From Goleter apudmare HA4340-LM2 (GTDB taxonomy: Bacteria > Cyanobacteriota > Cyanobacteriia > Cyanobacteriales > Nostocaceae): DNA of 64,000 nt. The stretch's first letter is position 1. Every line of letters starts with the position of its first letter. A program made the position numbers and the translations under genes. Below are positions 16,894-26,322 of the stretch, one piece after another. The notes beneath the pieces are model-generated. The model searched no databases. It was not told where the DNA came from and worked only from the letters and a program-made list of their open reading frames with translations. Where the stretch lies: contig JAHHHF010000078.1 in NCBI GenBank assembly GCA_019359495.1, positions 40,149 through 104,148 on the forward strand, in the 5' to 3' direction.

Positions 16894-17592
16894 TTATATG
16901 GCTGCGGCGACAGCTAGATCCTTTGCTAGTTTGCCATCTTCCATGTGAACGATGCGGTCGGCAATGTCTAAGATGCGGTTGTCATGGGTAACTAGTAGAA
17001 TAGTGCAACCTTGTTCTTTTGCTAGTTTTTGCATCAAGTTGACCACATCTCGACCTGATTTACTGTCCAGCGCCGCCGTCGGTTCATCTGCTAGGACAAT
17101 TTTAGGACGACTGACGAGAGCGCGAGCGATCGCTACCCGTTGTTTTTGTCCCCCAGATAAATCATCAGGATAGTAATTGAGGCGATTTCCTAAGCCGACT
17201 TCCTCCAACATCTCGGCTGAACGGGTTTTCATTTCTTGTGGGGAAATATGTTTATGTACTTCTAAACCCATTCTGACGTTTTGTAGTGCGGTCAAACTAC
17301 TATGCAAGTTATGCGCTTGGAATATGTAACCATGATGACGTCGCGCCTCTGTTAGTTTACTTGCACTTGCGCCACATAGTTCTTGACCTAATACTTGCAA
17401 ACTACCAGATTGAGCAGAACGCAAACCACCAACCAAGGTTAACAGTGTCGTTTTACCAGAACCAGATGGTCCTGTCATAATAATAATTTCACCAGCATTA
17501 ATTTCTAAGTTGATATCAAATAGAACTTGCTTGCGAAGTTGACCATGACCAAAGTAATGATCAAGGTTTTTAACAGAGATAACTGAAGACAT
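16894..17592 (-). CDS. devA: DevA-type ABC transporter ATP-binding protein
   Basis: A 232-residue ABC ATPase of the MacB/LolD/DevA family. Walker A is GPSGSGKTTLL, the signature LSGGQKQRVAIARAL and Walker B IVLADEPTAALDS, followed by the switch histidine in LLVTHDNR. The ATG at 17592 (MSSVISVKNLDHYFG) is preferred to an upstream in-frame Met at 17622. With DevC and DevB it forms a tripartite exporter. The founding Anabaena devBCA exports heterocyst glycolipids through a TolC-like HgdD channel. Nostoc genomes hold several paralogues, and this copy has its own TetR regulator, so it may export another lipid or compound. Confidence 0.9.
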   Translation of the reverse strand: MSSVISVKNLDHYFGHGQLRKQVLFDINLEINAGEIIIMTGPSGSGKTTLLTLVGGLRSAQSGSLQVLGQELCGASASKLTEARRHHGYIFQAHNLHSSLTALQNVRMGLEVHKHISPQEMKTRSAEMLEEVGLGNRLNYYPDDLSGGQKQRVAIARALVSRPKIVLADEPTAALDSKSGRDVVNLMQKLAKEQGCTILLVTHDNRILDIADRIVHMEDGKLAKDLAVAAAI

Positions 17593-17714
17593 AATTTTTA
17601 ATTTGTAATTGTTAAAGGTCAAGATTCAAGATTCCAGGGGTTTTTCTCATTTGTGAAGATTCAGCCCCTGCGGGGAATTCAAAATTACAATACCTCAATG
17701 CCCCATTCCAACTT

Positions 17715-18890
17715 TTAAAACATATCTGCGGGGTCGGCAGACTGGACTTTACGAGTGGCGATCGCACCAGAAATCATACACATAATTATGGTCATTACTT
17801 GCACTTGAATTGCCCGTGCTAAAGTCATAAACAATGGTAAGTTTGTCGCATTTCGTGTTAAGGTATAAAGCCCAAAAGATACACCCAATCCAGGAAGAAA
17901 ACCTAAAATTGCCAAAATTATTGCTTCTTCAAAGACCACACTTAGCAGGTAACGATTGTTATATCCCATTGCTTTGAAGGTGGCGTATTCTTTGATGTGG
18001 GCGTTGACATCTGTAGACAGGACTTGGTAAACGATAATTACCCCTACCATAAATCCCATCGACACGCCTAAACTGAAAATAAACCCGATCGCCGTGTTGG
18101 TTTGCCAGTAATATTTTTCAACTTCAATAAATTCTTCTTTGGTTAAAACTTTAATATCATTACCAAGTTGAGACTGTAAAGCGGTTGTTACCTGTTTGGG
18201 GTCGTAACCTGGTTGGACTTTCAGTAACCCTATACTGAGGCTGCTGGGGTCTCGTCTAGGAAATAGCCGTAAAAAAGTTTGGTCACTGCTGATCAAAGTT
18301 CCATCGGCTATGAAAGAAGCCCCGACTTTAAATAAGCCACTTACAGTAATTGTTTGGCGATCAATTTCCGTAGTAACGGGTTTTCCTTGCTCGACTTGAG
18401 CTAAAGCTTGTTGATATTCTCCTCTGGAGGCGCGATCAAAAAGGACTGAATTTGGTAGTTTGAGCGCATCTCTTTGCTGAGTTACTTCTGCTAAATCAAA
18501 AACTTGCTGATCAGGATCAAACCCCATCACTAATACGGCTGTCTTTTTGCGTGTTTGGGGATTCTTCCAATCCACAAAGTTGACATACATTCCTGTGGCT
18601 GACTTTACACCCTGGACATCCATTGCTTGATATAGTCGCCGCCGGGTAAAGGTGGACATGTTTGCTAGATTGCGGGCTTGGGGATTGATTAAAAAGATGT
18701 CAGCATCCATGCTGCGATGCAATCTCGTGTTACTGTCAAACAAGGCTGACTGAAATCCTAGCTGCATAAACATCAGCAAATCAGCAAAGGCAATACCTGA
18801 TAATGCGACTAGTAAACGACTTCTTTCATGATTCAGTTGCAGCCATCCTAGAGGAGTGCGCCGCCGCAGTTGTTGAATAAATCCGATCAT
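17715..18890 (-). CDS. devC: DevC-type ABC transporter permease
   Basis: A 391-residue permease of the MacB/FtsX superfamily. One N-terminal membrane helix (about 25-48) is followed by a large periplasmic domain (about 50-265) and three C-terminal helices (about 270-295, 325-350, 360-380). The N-terminal TPLGWLQLNHERSRLLVALSGIAFADLLMFMQLGF is characteristic of DevC proteins. Its start overlaps the devB stop by 4 bp, indicating translational coupling. A 122-bp gap separates it from devA. Confidence 0.9.
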   Translation of the reverse strand: MIGFIQQLRRRTPLGWLQLNHERSRLLVALSGIAFADLLMFMQLGFQSALFDSNTRLHRSMDADIFLINPQARNLANMSTFTRRRLYQAMDVQGVKSATGMYVNFVDWKNPQTRKKTAVLVMGFDPDQQVFDLAEVTQQRDALKLPNSVLFDRASRGEYQQALAQVEQGKPVTTEIDRQTITVSGLFKVGASFIADGTLISSDQTFLRLFPRRDPSSLSIGLLKVQPGYDPKQVTTALQSQLGNDIKVLTKEEFIEVEKYYWQTNTAIGFIFSLGVSMGFMVGVIIVYQVLSTDVNAHIKEYATFKAMGYNNRYLLSVVFEEAIILAILGFLPGLGVSFGLYTLTRNATNLPLFMTLARAIQVQVMTIIMCMISGAIATRKVQSADPADMF

Positions 18891-20194
18891 AGTTCAATCA
18901 CCGCATTGATTTGCAAGTTGGTAAATTTGGCAGCTTTTTGACTAGATGCTTGATCCAATTGCACATAAACTTCTACTATTCTGTTGTCAAGATTGCTGGA
19001 GGGGTCGCTGTTGATGATATTCTGGCGCTGTACTTGCATTCCCACCCAATCGACAGTTCCCTGCAATTCACCAGGAAGGGAATCGCTCCTTACTTTTACC
19101 TGTTGTCCTGGTTGCACTTTATTAATATCACTTTGATATACTTCGGCGACTGCATACATCTGATCGGTTTGACCTAACTCTACAATGCCGTTACTGCTGA
19201 CGCTTTCTCCAGCTCGTGTATGAATCTTCAGAATTTGTCCGGCTTTGGGCGCACGGATATATGCCTGAGCTAGTTGTGCTTTAATTTTCTCAACGGTAGC
19301 TTCTGCGGTATTTACCTCTGCTTGAGCGTTGGCTATGTCTGTGGGACGAACTTCGGCGGTTTGGTTGAGGGTGGCTCTGGCTTCGTTAATTTGTTCTTGG
19401 AGGGTGGCGATGGTTTTATCGCGGTTGGCTTTGGCTTCGTTAATTTGCTGCTCTAGGGTGGTGATTGTTCTGGTTTGAGTGGCTTGGCTTTCGATTAACT
19501 GCTGGGTGGAAGTCTCGGAATTGAGGCGTCTTTTGTCAACTTCTTGACTGGAAATTGCGCCTTCTTTATATAAAGTCTCGTAACGTTGCACGTCGGCTTG
19601 AGCATTGCGCTTCTCGGCGGCTACTCGGGCTACTGTGGCTTGCAGTTGCTGTTTTTGTCCTTGCAGTTCTGCTTCTAGGCGATTAATTGTCGCTTGTAAG
19701 GTTCTGATGTTTCCTGCTAGTTCCACTTGCAACCGACTCACTGTGGCTTGGCGCGCAACAATTTCTCCTTGTTTGGCGCCGGCTCTGACTTGCGCTAGAC
19801 GGGATTGGGCTACTTGCACTTGTCTTTGTGCTTCACCCAAACTCGCTTGCAAGCGATCGCGTCCGTCCATAATTGCTATTACCTGTCCTACATGGACCCG
19901 ATCGCCTTCTTTCACCAACAATTGCTCTACTCGGTTCCCTTCACCTGCATTCGGCGCAGCCAGTTTAATTACTTCCTCTTTTGGCTCTAATCGTCCCAAT
20001 GCTGTTACAGTTTTTACTACTGGTTGAATAGGTGCTGCTATTTGTGCCTTTTGCTGACTATCGTTCTGAAACTTACTTACCGTATAAACACTGGCTCCAG
20101 CCGTAAGTAAAGCTGTAATAATTGCCAGGGTTGCAGGCGATCTTAACAGCACCTGGGGCGATCGTAAGTTTGCTAAATTCCAGTTGTGCGCCAT
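18887..20194 (-). CDS. devB: DevB-type membrane-fusion (HlyD family) protein
   Basis: A 435-residue periplasmic adaptor. One N-terminal membrane anchor (about 17-36) is followed by a lipoyl half-motif (ALGRLEPKEEVIKLAAP, VEQLLVKEGDRVHVGQVIAIMD) and a long alpha-hairpin coiled coil (about 112-300, rich in Gln, Glu and Ala). The second lipoyl half (AYIRAPKAGQILKIHTRAGESV) and beta-barrel then follow. It is expected to join the DevC/DevA pump to an outer-membrane TolC-like channel. It is the first gene of the operon. The two-site operator for the adjacent TetR gene lies immediately upstream. Confidence 0.9.
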   Translation of the reverse strand: MAHNWNLANLRSPQVLLRSPATLAIITALLTAGASVYTVSKFQNDSQQKAQIAAPIQPVVKTVTALGRLEPKEEVIKLAAPNAGEGNRVEQLLVKEGDRVHVGQVIAIMDGRDRLQASLGEAQRQVQVAQSRLAQVRAGAKQGEIVARQATVSRLQVELAGNIRTLQATINRLEAELQGQKQQLQATVARVAAEKRNAQADVQRYETLYKEGAISSQEVDKRRLNSETSTQQLIESQATQTRTITTLEQQINEAKANRDKTIATLQEQINEARATLNQTAEVRPTDIANAQAEVNTAEATVEKIKAQLAQAYIRAPKAGQILKIHTRAGESVSSNGIVELGQTDQMYAVAEVYQSDINKVQPGQQVKVRSDSLPGELQGTVDWVGMQVQRQNIINSDPSSNLDNRIVEVYVQLDQASSQKAAKFTNLQINAVIEL

Positions 20195-20221
20195 AGTATT
20201 CCCCTCTGTTTGGGACGAATA

Positions 20222-20273
20222 AAACTAAACCGTCCAGTTCAAATTTATGTTAAACTAAACGGACTAGTTTAGT
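20222..20273. promoter_or_regulatory. Two-site operator, probably for the TetR regulator
   Basis: A perfect inverted repeat ACTAAAC-N6-GTTTAGT lies at 20254-20273. A second, half-conserved site starting ACTAAAC-N6-GTT lies exactly 30 bp away, at 20224-20243. Both sit between the divergent devB and TetR starts, which is the normal position and form for TetR-family operators. Assignment to the adjacent regulator is inference. Confidence 0.6.
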
Positions 20274-20292
20274 CAAGATGATCATGGAATCT

Positions 20293-20316
20293 GTAGAGAC
20301 GTAGCACTGTCTCTAC
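20293..20316. repeat. Dispersed palindrome, GTAGAGAC family
   Basis: GTAGAGAC (20293-20300) and GTCTCTAC (20309-20316) form an 8-bp inverted repeat with an 8-nt loop, between the operator and the TetR start. It is related to the more perfect copies at 26292-26322 and 45356-45380. Confidence 0.6.
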
Positions 20317-20364
20317 CAATGCCCCATTCCCGAATATCATTGTTTATAAGAAAGGCTAAGATAA

Positions 20365-20982
20365 ATGACACATATAAAGGTTGGCACAGTGGAGCGTGAC
20401 AGTACCGTTGAGAAAGTGGAACAAATTCTGCAAGGAGCGATGCAGGAGTTCCTGAAACATGGCTATGCTGGCACTAGCATGGACAAGGTGGCGGTAGCTG
20501 CGGGGGTTTCTAAAGCCACGGTCTACAGCCACTTTCAAGACAAAGAAGGACTCTTTAAAGTACTGATTGAGAAATTAGCACGCAAGAAGTTTAACCACAT
20601 TTTTGGCACAGAACCGCTTGAGGGAAAACCAATCACCGTACTACGCCAGATAGGAACCAAAGCTTTAGAACAGATGGAGACAGATCAGGAACACTGTGCA
20701 TTTATGCGCGTATTAATTGGTGAATCTGGCAGATTTCCGGAGTTAGCACAAATATGTGTGCGGGCGATGATGAAACCTTCGCTTGAAGCACTAAGTCAAT
20801 ACATGGGAGCGCATCCTGAATTAGAAATCAATGATCCAGAGGCTGTAGCTAGGATTTTGGTGGGGACATTGGTGCATTTCCATATTGTTCAGGATGTGAT
20901 GCACGGCAAAGACATTTTACCAATGGAGAGCGATCGCGTGATTGATGCCGTGACACACCTAATTGTAAATAGCGCCAAGTGA
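20365..20982 (+). CDS. TetR family transcriptional regulator
   Basis: A 205-residue TetR-type repressor. The N-terminal helix-turn-helix (about 17-62) shows ILQGAMQEFLKHGYAGTSMDKVAVAAGVSKATVYSHFQDKE-like spacing, with the GVSKATVYSHF recognition helix. The C-terminal ligand domain (about 80-200) has the DUF/TetR_C pattern seen in AcrR-like regulators. It is divergent from devB, with an operator-like palindrome pair between the two, so it probably represses the exporter and itself. The inducing ligand is unknown. The ATG at 20365 follows an AAAGG-type site. Confidence 0.9.
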   Translation: MTHIKVGTVERDSTVEKVEQILQGAMQEFLKHGYAGTSMDKVAVAAGVSKATVYSHFQDKEGLFKVLIEKLARKKFNHIFGTEPLEGKPITVLRQIGTKALEQMETDQEHCAFMRVLIGESGRFPELAQICVRAMMKPSLEALSQYMGAHPELEINDPEAVARILVGTLVHFHIVQDVMHGKDILPMESDRVIDAVTHLIVNSAK

Positions 20983-21528
20983 TACGGATTTAACCAAACC
21001 CTTTGGATTGACTATTGCCTGTTAAATTAAGAACTCCGGTAAATTGCTCCTTCTTTACCTGAGACAGGATAGGTTGACTTTATAAACTAAATTTTACAGC
21101 CAACTCTGATGTTTTATTAGGGGACAAATTAACATTTCGCAATATATCTCATTTTTTTAAGTGTAGCGATCGCAAACTCGGTAAAAAGCACGAAGATCTC
21201 ACAGAATGAGAAACTTAGCTCTTTAGCATTAAAGTTAACAGGTAGTTCCTAATAATCGAAAAAATACATATTTCGTAAATATTGTTATTGCTGTACTTTT
21301 TGGAAATTTCATGGAAAATTAAGTTTAGCCAAGAACAAAAGTGGCAATACCAGGTAATCAACGGCTACCCTAGGGAAAGTCGTTACGCATCTACATAATT
21401 AAGATGAAGTCAGCATGAAGATACTCTTATGAAAAGCCTGTGCAGCAAACACAGATACCCCCAGGGTGGCTTCTCACAGAGTAGCGAAGCGATCGTGAAT
21501 CGCCAAGTCAACAATAGGCTAGAAAGTT
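20983..21528. other. Intergenic region upstream of the response regulator
   Basis: This 546-bp AT-rich spacer contains one near-HIP1 site (TAGCGATCGCAAA region near 21165). I find no clear terminator for the TetR gene, RNA gene or open frame. A long leader for the downstream regulator is possible. Confidence 0.4.
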
Positions 21529-22245
21529 ATGGTGATGGTTCCCGCTACTAATCCCAAGATTCTTGTTGTAGATGACGACCACGGCGTCCGTAATCTTATT
21601 TATCGCTTTTTGGGTCGAAAATATCACATAGAGTCCGCATCAGATGGTAAGACTGCTTTATCTTTATTTGAGCAATTCAACCCAGCTTTAGTAATTCTGG
21701 ATTGGAATTTACCAGATACCAATGGCTATAAACTCTGCCAAGAAATGCAGAGTCGCACTAATGTACTAGTGATGATACTGACCAGTCGGACTGACGAAGC
21801 CGATAAAATTAGAGTCCTAGCCGCAGGTGCTGACGACTTCATGACTAAACCATTTAGTCTCGCAGAAGTCGAAGTCCGAGTCCAAGCCCTTTTGCGTCGC
21901 ATCCGCAGTATCAATCCCTCTCCTACACAACGCCTTGTCTTTCAGCAGCTAGCAATTAACCCAGATGGTAGAGAGGTAACGCTTAACGACAAACCCCTCA
22001 ACTTAACCGCCTTGGAATTTAACATCTTACATTTTTTAGCTAGCCATCCTGGTCAAGCCTGGAGTCGCCCACAGCTAATCCAAAAAATCTGGGGTTGCGA
22101 TTACGTCGGAGATGGACGTGTCGTTGATGTGCATATTGGTCAACTTCGCAAAAAAATGGAAACTGATACCACTGTACCGGAGTACATTAAGACTGTCCGG
22201 GGTTATGGTTACAAGTTTGAGCCACCTGAAGACAGTAGTGTTTAA
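21529..22245 (+). CDS. OmpR-family response regulator (orphan)
   Basis: A 238-residue two-domain regulator. The receiver domain has the acidic pair in ILVVDDDHG, the phospho-acceptor Asp in LVILDWNLPD, the Ser/Thr in ILTSRTDEAD and the conserved Lys in FMTKPF, so it looks phosphorylatable. The C-terminal winged helix (about 135-232) ends in the usual KTVRGYGYKFEP. No histidine kinase gene is adjacent, so the partner is elsewhere. Two start codons are possible, MVMVPA (21529) and the next Met (21535). A strong terminator follows. Confidence 0.92.
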   Translation: MVMVPATNPKILVVDDDHGVRNLIYRFLGRKYHIESASDGKTALSLFEQFNPALVILDWNLPDTNGYKLCQEMQSRTNVLVMILTSRTDEADKIRVLAAGADDFMTKPFSLAEVEVRVQALLRRIRSINPSPTQRLVFQQLAINPDGREVTLNDKPLNLTALEFNILHFLASHPGQAWSRPQLIQKIWGCDYVGDGRVVDVHIGQLRKKMETDTTVPEYIKTVRGYGYKFEPPEDSSV

Positions 22246-22299
22246 ATTCCCAGTATGAGGAATACTTCATCCCAAAAATTAGCTTTGATACCTCAGTAA

Positions 22300-22341
22300 T
22301 GGTGTTATCCCTTAAAAGTTGAGATAACACCAAATTTTTTT
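22300..22341 (+). terminator. Rho-independent terminator of the response regulator gene
   Basis: TGGTGTTATC (22300-22309) pairs with GATAACACCA (22323-22332) in a 10-bp stem with a 13-nt loop, followed by a run of seven T. Confidence 0.85.
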
Positions 22342-22561
22342 AAGAACAATGGAGGCACAAAAACACAAACTTTTTCAAGCTGAGTTGGCTTTAGTTATTC
22401 AACCCTAGCTACAATGATAAAAATTAAATTTTAACTAGCTATAGAAAAATCATCTTCAACCGCTTTTGGTAACTGAATTAATCAATCTTAGTAATGTCTC
22501 CAATAATTTCAAAATTCAATTCAGCATTACTGCTGGTAAATATTATCGCCAGTAACCACTT

Positions 22562-23617
22562 TTAACCACGTTCCACCACCAATCTTTGACTGACCAATTC
22601 CGCCGCTAAATTTATCGCTGCTTTCATGCTTGTAGCATCAGCAATTCCCTTACCTGCAATATCAAATGCTGTCCCGTGGTCTGGTGAAGTCCGCACAAAG
22701 GGTAAACCAATAGTAGTATTCACAGCGCGGTCAAAGGCCATCAATTTCACAGGAATTAAACCTTGGTCGTGGTAAAGTGCTAAGTAAGCATCGGCGGGAT
22801 TTTGGTTGTGAGTATTGCCATACCAAGCTTGTCCGGGTTTAACCCACATCGTATCTGGTGGTATCGGCCCATCTAATTGCCAATTGGGGCGGGTTTGTCG
22901 TTCTTGCTCTAACCACGGAATCAAGCAATCTATTTCTTCAGTTCCCAGTTGTCCCTGTTCGCCACTGTGGGGATTCAAACCTGCGATCGCAATTCTCCCA
23001 TTCTTGATACCAAAGTCTCTCTCTAAACACTCCACCAGCAAATCTAGTTTCTTGGTTAACAACTGTGGTGTTAAAGTATCAGCTACTTGACATAATGGAA
23101 TATGTGTGGTTGCAAGTAATGCTCGCAGTGTCCAACCAGTATATGGCGATCGCGCGACAAATAACATCCCAAAATGGTCAATGCCTGATTTCTCTGCTAG
23201 AAGTTCCGTCTGTCCCGGATAGTTATATCCCGCAGTCTTCCAAGCCGATTTAGCTATGGGCCCAGTGACAATACCGTCAAATTTACCACTGAGTGCTTGA
23301 GCGATCGCATATTCCAAATAGGCAAAACTAGCCGCACCACTCAACCCATTACCTATCCCTGAGACAATTTCACCTTGAATTTTGTCGGGTAACGGTACAT
23401 CAATAACTGATAACTCAGATGGATTCGCCAAAGGTACAAGATTTTCTCTCAAACTCAGCTGTTCATAAGTCTGGATGAGCAAATCCCAGTTACCAACCAC
23501 TGTGAGGTGGCAATTTTGACCAACTTCCGGATCTGCCAAAGCTTTCAAAACCACCTCTGTCCCAATACCCGCCGGATCTCCCACGGTCATCGCCAAATCT
23601 ATCTTGTTATTGGTCAT
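22562..23617 (-). CDS. pdxA: 4-hydroxythreonine-4-phosphate dehydrogenase PdxA
   Basis: A 351-residue member of the PdxA family, which oxidises 4-phosphohydroxy-L-threonine with NAD+ on the deoxyxylulose-5-phosphate-dependent route to pyridoxal phosphate. Motifs: [18 protein letters not shown] at the N-terminus, GPIAKSAW, a metal-binding His in the TTHIPL segment, LNPHSGEQG, and [12 protein letters not shown], with further metal ligands. Near the C-terminus, [17 protein letters not shown] is diagnostic. The length is slightly above the E. coli enzyme. The gene appears monocistronic, transcribed away from petM. Confidence 0.95.
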   Translation of the reverse strand: MTNNKIDLAMTVGDPAGIGTEVVLKALADPEVGQNCHLTVVGNWDLLIQTYEQLSLRENLVPLANPSELSVIDVPLPDKIQGEIVSGIGNGLSGAASFAYLEYAIAQALSGKFDGIVTGPIAKSAWKTAGYNYPGQTELLAEKSGIDHFGMLFVARSPYTGWTLRALLATTHIPLCQVADTLTPQLLTKKLDLLVECLERDFGIKNGRIAIAGLNPHSGEQGQLGTEEIDCLIPWLEQERQTRPNWQLDGPIPPDTMWVKPGQAWYGNTHNQNPADAYLALYHDQGLIPVKLMAFDRAVNTTIGLPFVRTSPDHGTAFDIAGKGIADATSMKAAINLAAELVSQRLVVERG

Positions 23618-23943
23618 TCTCTATGCCCCAATACTAGGGATTCACCACCAAACTAGTTTAGAATTATTTACACTGGTCTAATCCTATTTGGCTGTTAAAA
23701 AGTCTTGGTAGAACCAGTTTCGCTGATTTTATCTTGGGCACTTGGTGGGCGAAAAATTAAAACGCCTGCTGATTCAGACTGACAAAAATCTAAATGAGTG
23801 CAATCAAGTCTAGTCTGAACAAGCAACCCAAAAACAAGAAATCTAGAGGGCGACCTTTAGAACTTGCGGTTATCAACCGACCACAAGCAGGTTGTAACGG
23901 TAACAAAAGTCAAATCAACCATTTGCAAAGGAGTATCACACCA
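23618..23943. other. Divergent promoter region and leader of petM
   Basis: This 326-bp region separates pdxA (minus) and petM (plus). An in-frame extension upstream of petM to 23794 encodes a basic, Lys/Asn-rich peptide that is not part of PetM. An AAAGGAG sequence (about 23927-23933) is the probable ribosome-binding site for the petM ATG at 23944. Confidence 0.55.
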
Positions 23944-24054
23944 ATGGGTGGCGAAATTTTGAATGCAGCTCTGTTGTCCTTCGGTTTAATCTTCGTGGGT
24001 TGGGCCTTGGGAGCTATCTTACTCAAGATCCAGGGAGCAGAAGCAGAGGAATAA
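23944..24054 (+). CDS. petM: Cytochrome b6f complex subunit PetM
   Basis: A 36-residue, single-span thylakoid protein starting [14 protein letters not shown], with one hydrophobic helix (about 5-27) and the short tail KIQGAEAEE. The sequence and length match PetM (subunit VII), a small peripheral subunit of the cytochrome b6f complex. The start at 23944 rather than further upstream is chosen because all PetM proteins begin at this MGGE, and a Shine-Dalgarno-like AAAGGAG lies about 10 nt before it. ycf39 follows on the same strand, separated by a terminator-like hairpin. Confidence 0.95.
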   Translation: MGGEILNAALLSFGLIFVGWALGAILLKIQGAEAEE

Positions 24055-24104
24055 GTTTGTTGGCGAGCCACTTTCTCAAGTTGAAAGGCTTTCCTCACTC
24101 TGAG

Positions 24105-24138
24105 AAAAAGCTTATCCGATTTCTGGACAAAGCTTTTT
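24105..24138 (+). terminator. Terminator-like hairpin after petM
   Basis: AAAAAGCTT (24105-24113) and AAGCTTTTT (24130-24138) form a 9-bp stem with a 16-nt loop whose 3' arm ends in five T. A weaker inverted repeat TTTCTCA/TGAGAAA (24072-24107) overlaps its 5' side. Confidence 0.65.
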
Positions 24139-24249
24139 CTGTTGATGTCTCCATCTGAATGAGATTTCTAAAAAAAGTGTAAACTTTTGTTTATTAGGCT
24201 ATTCTGATAACATTCTTCTCATATAACTTTAAAATTTGTTACAACCCTC

Positions 24250-25239
24250 ATGACATTATTAATCGTCGGTGCTACTGGCACCTTAGGAAGACAAGTGGCT
24301 CGTCGTGCTATCGATGAGGGGTATAAGGTACGCTGTCTTGTCCGGAGTACCAAAAAAGCTGCTTTTCTTAAAGAGTGGGGCGCAGAATTAGTATCGGGAA
24401 ATTTGTGTTACCCCGATACTTTGCCGAGAGCATTAGAAGGTGTAACCGCAGTTATAGATGCAGCAACATCTCGCCCTACAGATTCCCTGAGTATTAAACA
24501 GGTGGACTGGGACGGCAAGGTAGCATTAATTCAAGCAACCAAAGCTGCGGGCATCGAGCGTTTTATCTTCTTCTCGATTCTAGAAGCCGACAAGTACCCA
24601 GAAGTGCCGCTAATGGAAATTAAGCGGTGTACAGAACTCTTCCTTACAGAGTCTGGCTTAAATTACACGATTTTCCGGCTAGCTGGCTTTATGCAAGGGT
24701 TAATCGGTCAATACGGGATTCCAGTTTTGGAAAACCAACCAGTTTGGGTAACTGGTCAATCTTCCCCAGTCGCCTACATGGATACTCAAGACATTGCAAA
24801 ATTTGCGATCCGCGCTTTGAGTGTACCAGAAACAGAAAAACAAGCTTTTCCCCTAGTGGGCACTCGTGCTTGGAGTGCTGAGGAAATCATTAACGTGTGT
24901 GAGCGTTTATCTGGTAAAGAAGCCAGGGTAACGCGGATGCCAATCAACCTATTGCGTACTGTGCGGCGCGTCATGCGGTTCTTTCAGTGGGGATGGAATG
25001 TAGCAGACAGATTGGCTTTTACCGAAGTTTTAGCAAGTGGTAGACCCTTAAACGCTTCCATGACTGAGGTATATGAAATTTTTGGGTTAGAGCAAGCACA
25101 AACCACCACCCTAGAAAGCTATCTGCAAGAATACTTCAGCCGCATTATGAAAAAACTCAAAGAGTTAGACTACGAGAAAAATAAAACCAAAAAGCAGAAA
25201 TCTAAGAAAACTCCCTTTAAAAAAATCAATAGTCAGTAA
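24250..25239 (+). CDS. ycf39: Ycf39-type NAD(P)-binding photosystem II assembly factor
   Basis: A 329-residue atypical SDR. The Rossmann glycine motif GATGTLG is at residues 7-13. It is followed by LVRSTKKAAFLKEWGAELV, IDAATSRPTD and the RLAGFMQGLIGQYGIPVLE segment typical of Ycf39. In Synechocystis, Ycf39 forms a complex with high-light-inducible proteins and chlorophyll synthase and helps deliver chlorophyll to newly made D1. The basic tail (KKLKELDYEKNKTKKQKSKK region, residues 300-329) is unusually Lys-rich, and similar tails are seen in Nostoc proteins. Co-location with petM fits a thylakoid role. Confidence 0.88.
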   Translation: MTLLIVGATGTLGRQVARRAIDEGYKVRCLVRSTKKAAFLKEWGAELVSGNLCYPDTLPRALEGVTAVIDAATSRPTDSLSIKQVDWDGKVALIQATKAAGIERFIFFSILEADKYPEVPLMEIKRCTELFLTESGLNYTIFRLAGFMQGLIGQYGIPVLENQPVWVTGQSSPVAYMDTQDIAKFAIRALSVPETEKQAFPLVGTRAWSAEEIINVCERLSGKEARVTRMPINLLRTVRRVMRFFQWGWNVADRLAFTEVLASGRPLNASMTEVYEIFGLEQAQTTTLESYLQEYFSRIMKKLKELDYEKNKTKKQKSKKTPFKKINSQ

Positions 25240-25368
25240 TCAGTAGTTAACGGTTATTACTTTGGACACTGGACACTAGACTTTTGATCCCAAACTAATG
25301 ACTACGTTGTCAAAAATGTGTAACGATTAGCATAATACAGAGCGTTGCCCAAACTTGGATATTTGAAT

Positions 25369-26286
25369 GTGCCGAAAGCAGGCATTATCTACAATGACCT
25401 CAAACCGATAGCGGCTCGCATCGCTATCGAACTGAAAGACAAGCTAACCGCAGCCGGTTGGCATGTGTGCATCACTACGAGTATTGGTGGCATCCTCGGC
25501 TACTCAAATCCTGAGAGTCCTGTATGTCACACCCCTATTGACGGTCTGATGCCCCCTGGTTTTGACTCAGACATGGAGTTTGCAGTTGTACTAGGGGGAG
25601 ATGGCACTGTTTTAGCAGCGTCTCGCCAGGTTGCCCCTTGTGGTATCCCACTGTTAACAGTGAACACTGGCCACATGGGGTTTTTGACGGAAGCCTACCT
25701 CAATCAATTGCCTCAAGCAATAGAACAGGTGATGGCGGGTCAGTATGAAATTGAAGAACGCGCCATGCTGACTGTCCAAGTGTTGCGGTCAGAGTCAGTA
25801 TTGTGGGAAGCCCTCTGTCTGAATGAAATGGTGCTACATAGAGAACCATTAACCTCAATGTGCCATTTTGAAATTGCAGTAGGGCGACATGCGCCAGTCG
25901 ATATAGCAGCAGATGGGGTGATTGTTTCCACACCAACTGGTTCGACAGCTTATTCTTTGAGTGCTGGCGGCCCTGTTGTTACCCCTGGTGTTCCCGTATT
26001 ACAACTAGTACCAATTTGTCCCCATTCTCTAGCGTCTAGGGCGTTGGTGTTTCCCGATACGGAACCAGTCAACATCTATCCCGTCAATATTCCTCGACTG
26101 GTGATGGTGGTCGATGGTAATGGGGGGTGTTACGTTTTTCCGGAGGATCGGGTACATTTAGAGCGATCGCAATATACAGCTCGGTTTATTCGCCTACAAC
26201 CACCAGAGTTTTTCCGCATTTTACGCGAAAAACTGGGATGGGGTCTGCCACACATTGCCAAACCCACTTCGGTAGAATTACCTTAG
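25369..26286 (+). CDS. nadK: NAD(+) kinase
   Basis: A 305-residue NAD kinase, which makes NADP+ from NAD+ and ATP (or polyphosphate). The nucleotide motif [11 protein letters not shown] (VVLGGDG) and the Gly-rich motif [24 protein letters not shown] are both present, with [10 protein letters not shown] between them. The GTG at 25369 ([14 protein letters not shown] follows) is chosen over the upstream TTG at 25345, because the family begins with this strand. Cyanobacteria usually carry two NAD kinases and this is one of them. A perfect 14-bp inverted repeat lies 5 bp after the stop codon. Confidence 0.93.
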   Translation: MPKAGIIYNDLKPIAARIAIELKDKLTAAGWHVCITTSIGGILGYSNPESPVCHTPIDGLMPPGFDSDMEFAVVLGGDGTVLAASRQVAPCGIPLLTVNTGHMGFLTEAYLNQLPQAIEQVMAGQYEIEERAMLTVQVLRSESVLWEALCLNEMVLHREPLTSMCHFEIAVGRHAPVDIAADGVIVSTPTGSTAYSLSAGGPVVTPGVPVLQLVPICPHSLASRALVFPDTEPVNIYPVNIPRLVMVVDGNGGCYVFPEDRVHLERSQYTARFIRLQPPEFFRILREKLGWGLPHIAKPTSVELP

Positions 26287-26291
26287 TCATT

Positions 26292-26322
26292 TTGTAGAGA
26301 CGTTGCTACAACGTCTCTACAA
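26292..26322. repeat. Perfect palindrome of the dispersed GTAGAGACGTTG family
   Basis: TTGTAGAGACGTTG (26292-26305) and CAACGTCTCTACAA (26309-26322) form a perfect 14-bp inverted repeat with a 3-nt loop, directly after nadK. It probably also serves as a 3'-end hairpin. Spacer sequence up to 26664 holds a further palindrome-rich patch (about 26335-26360) and no gene. Confidence 0.8.
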
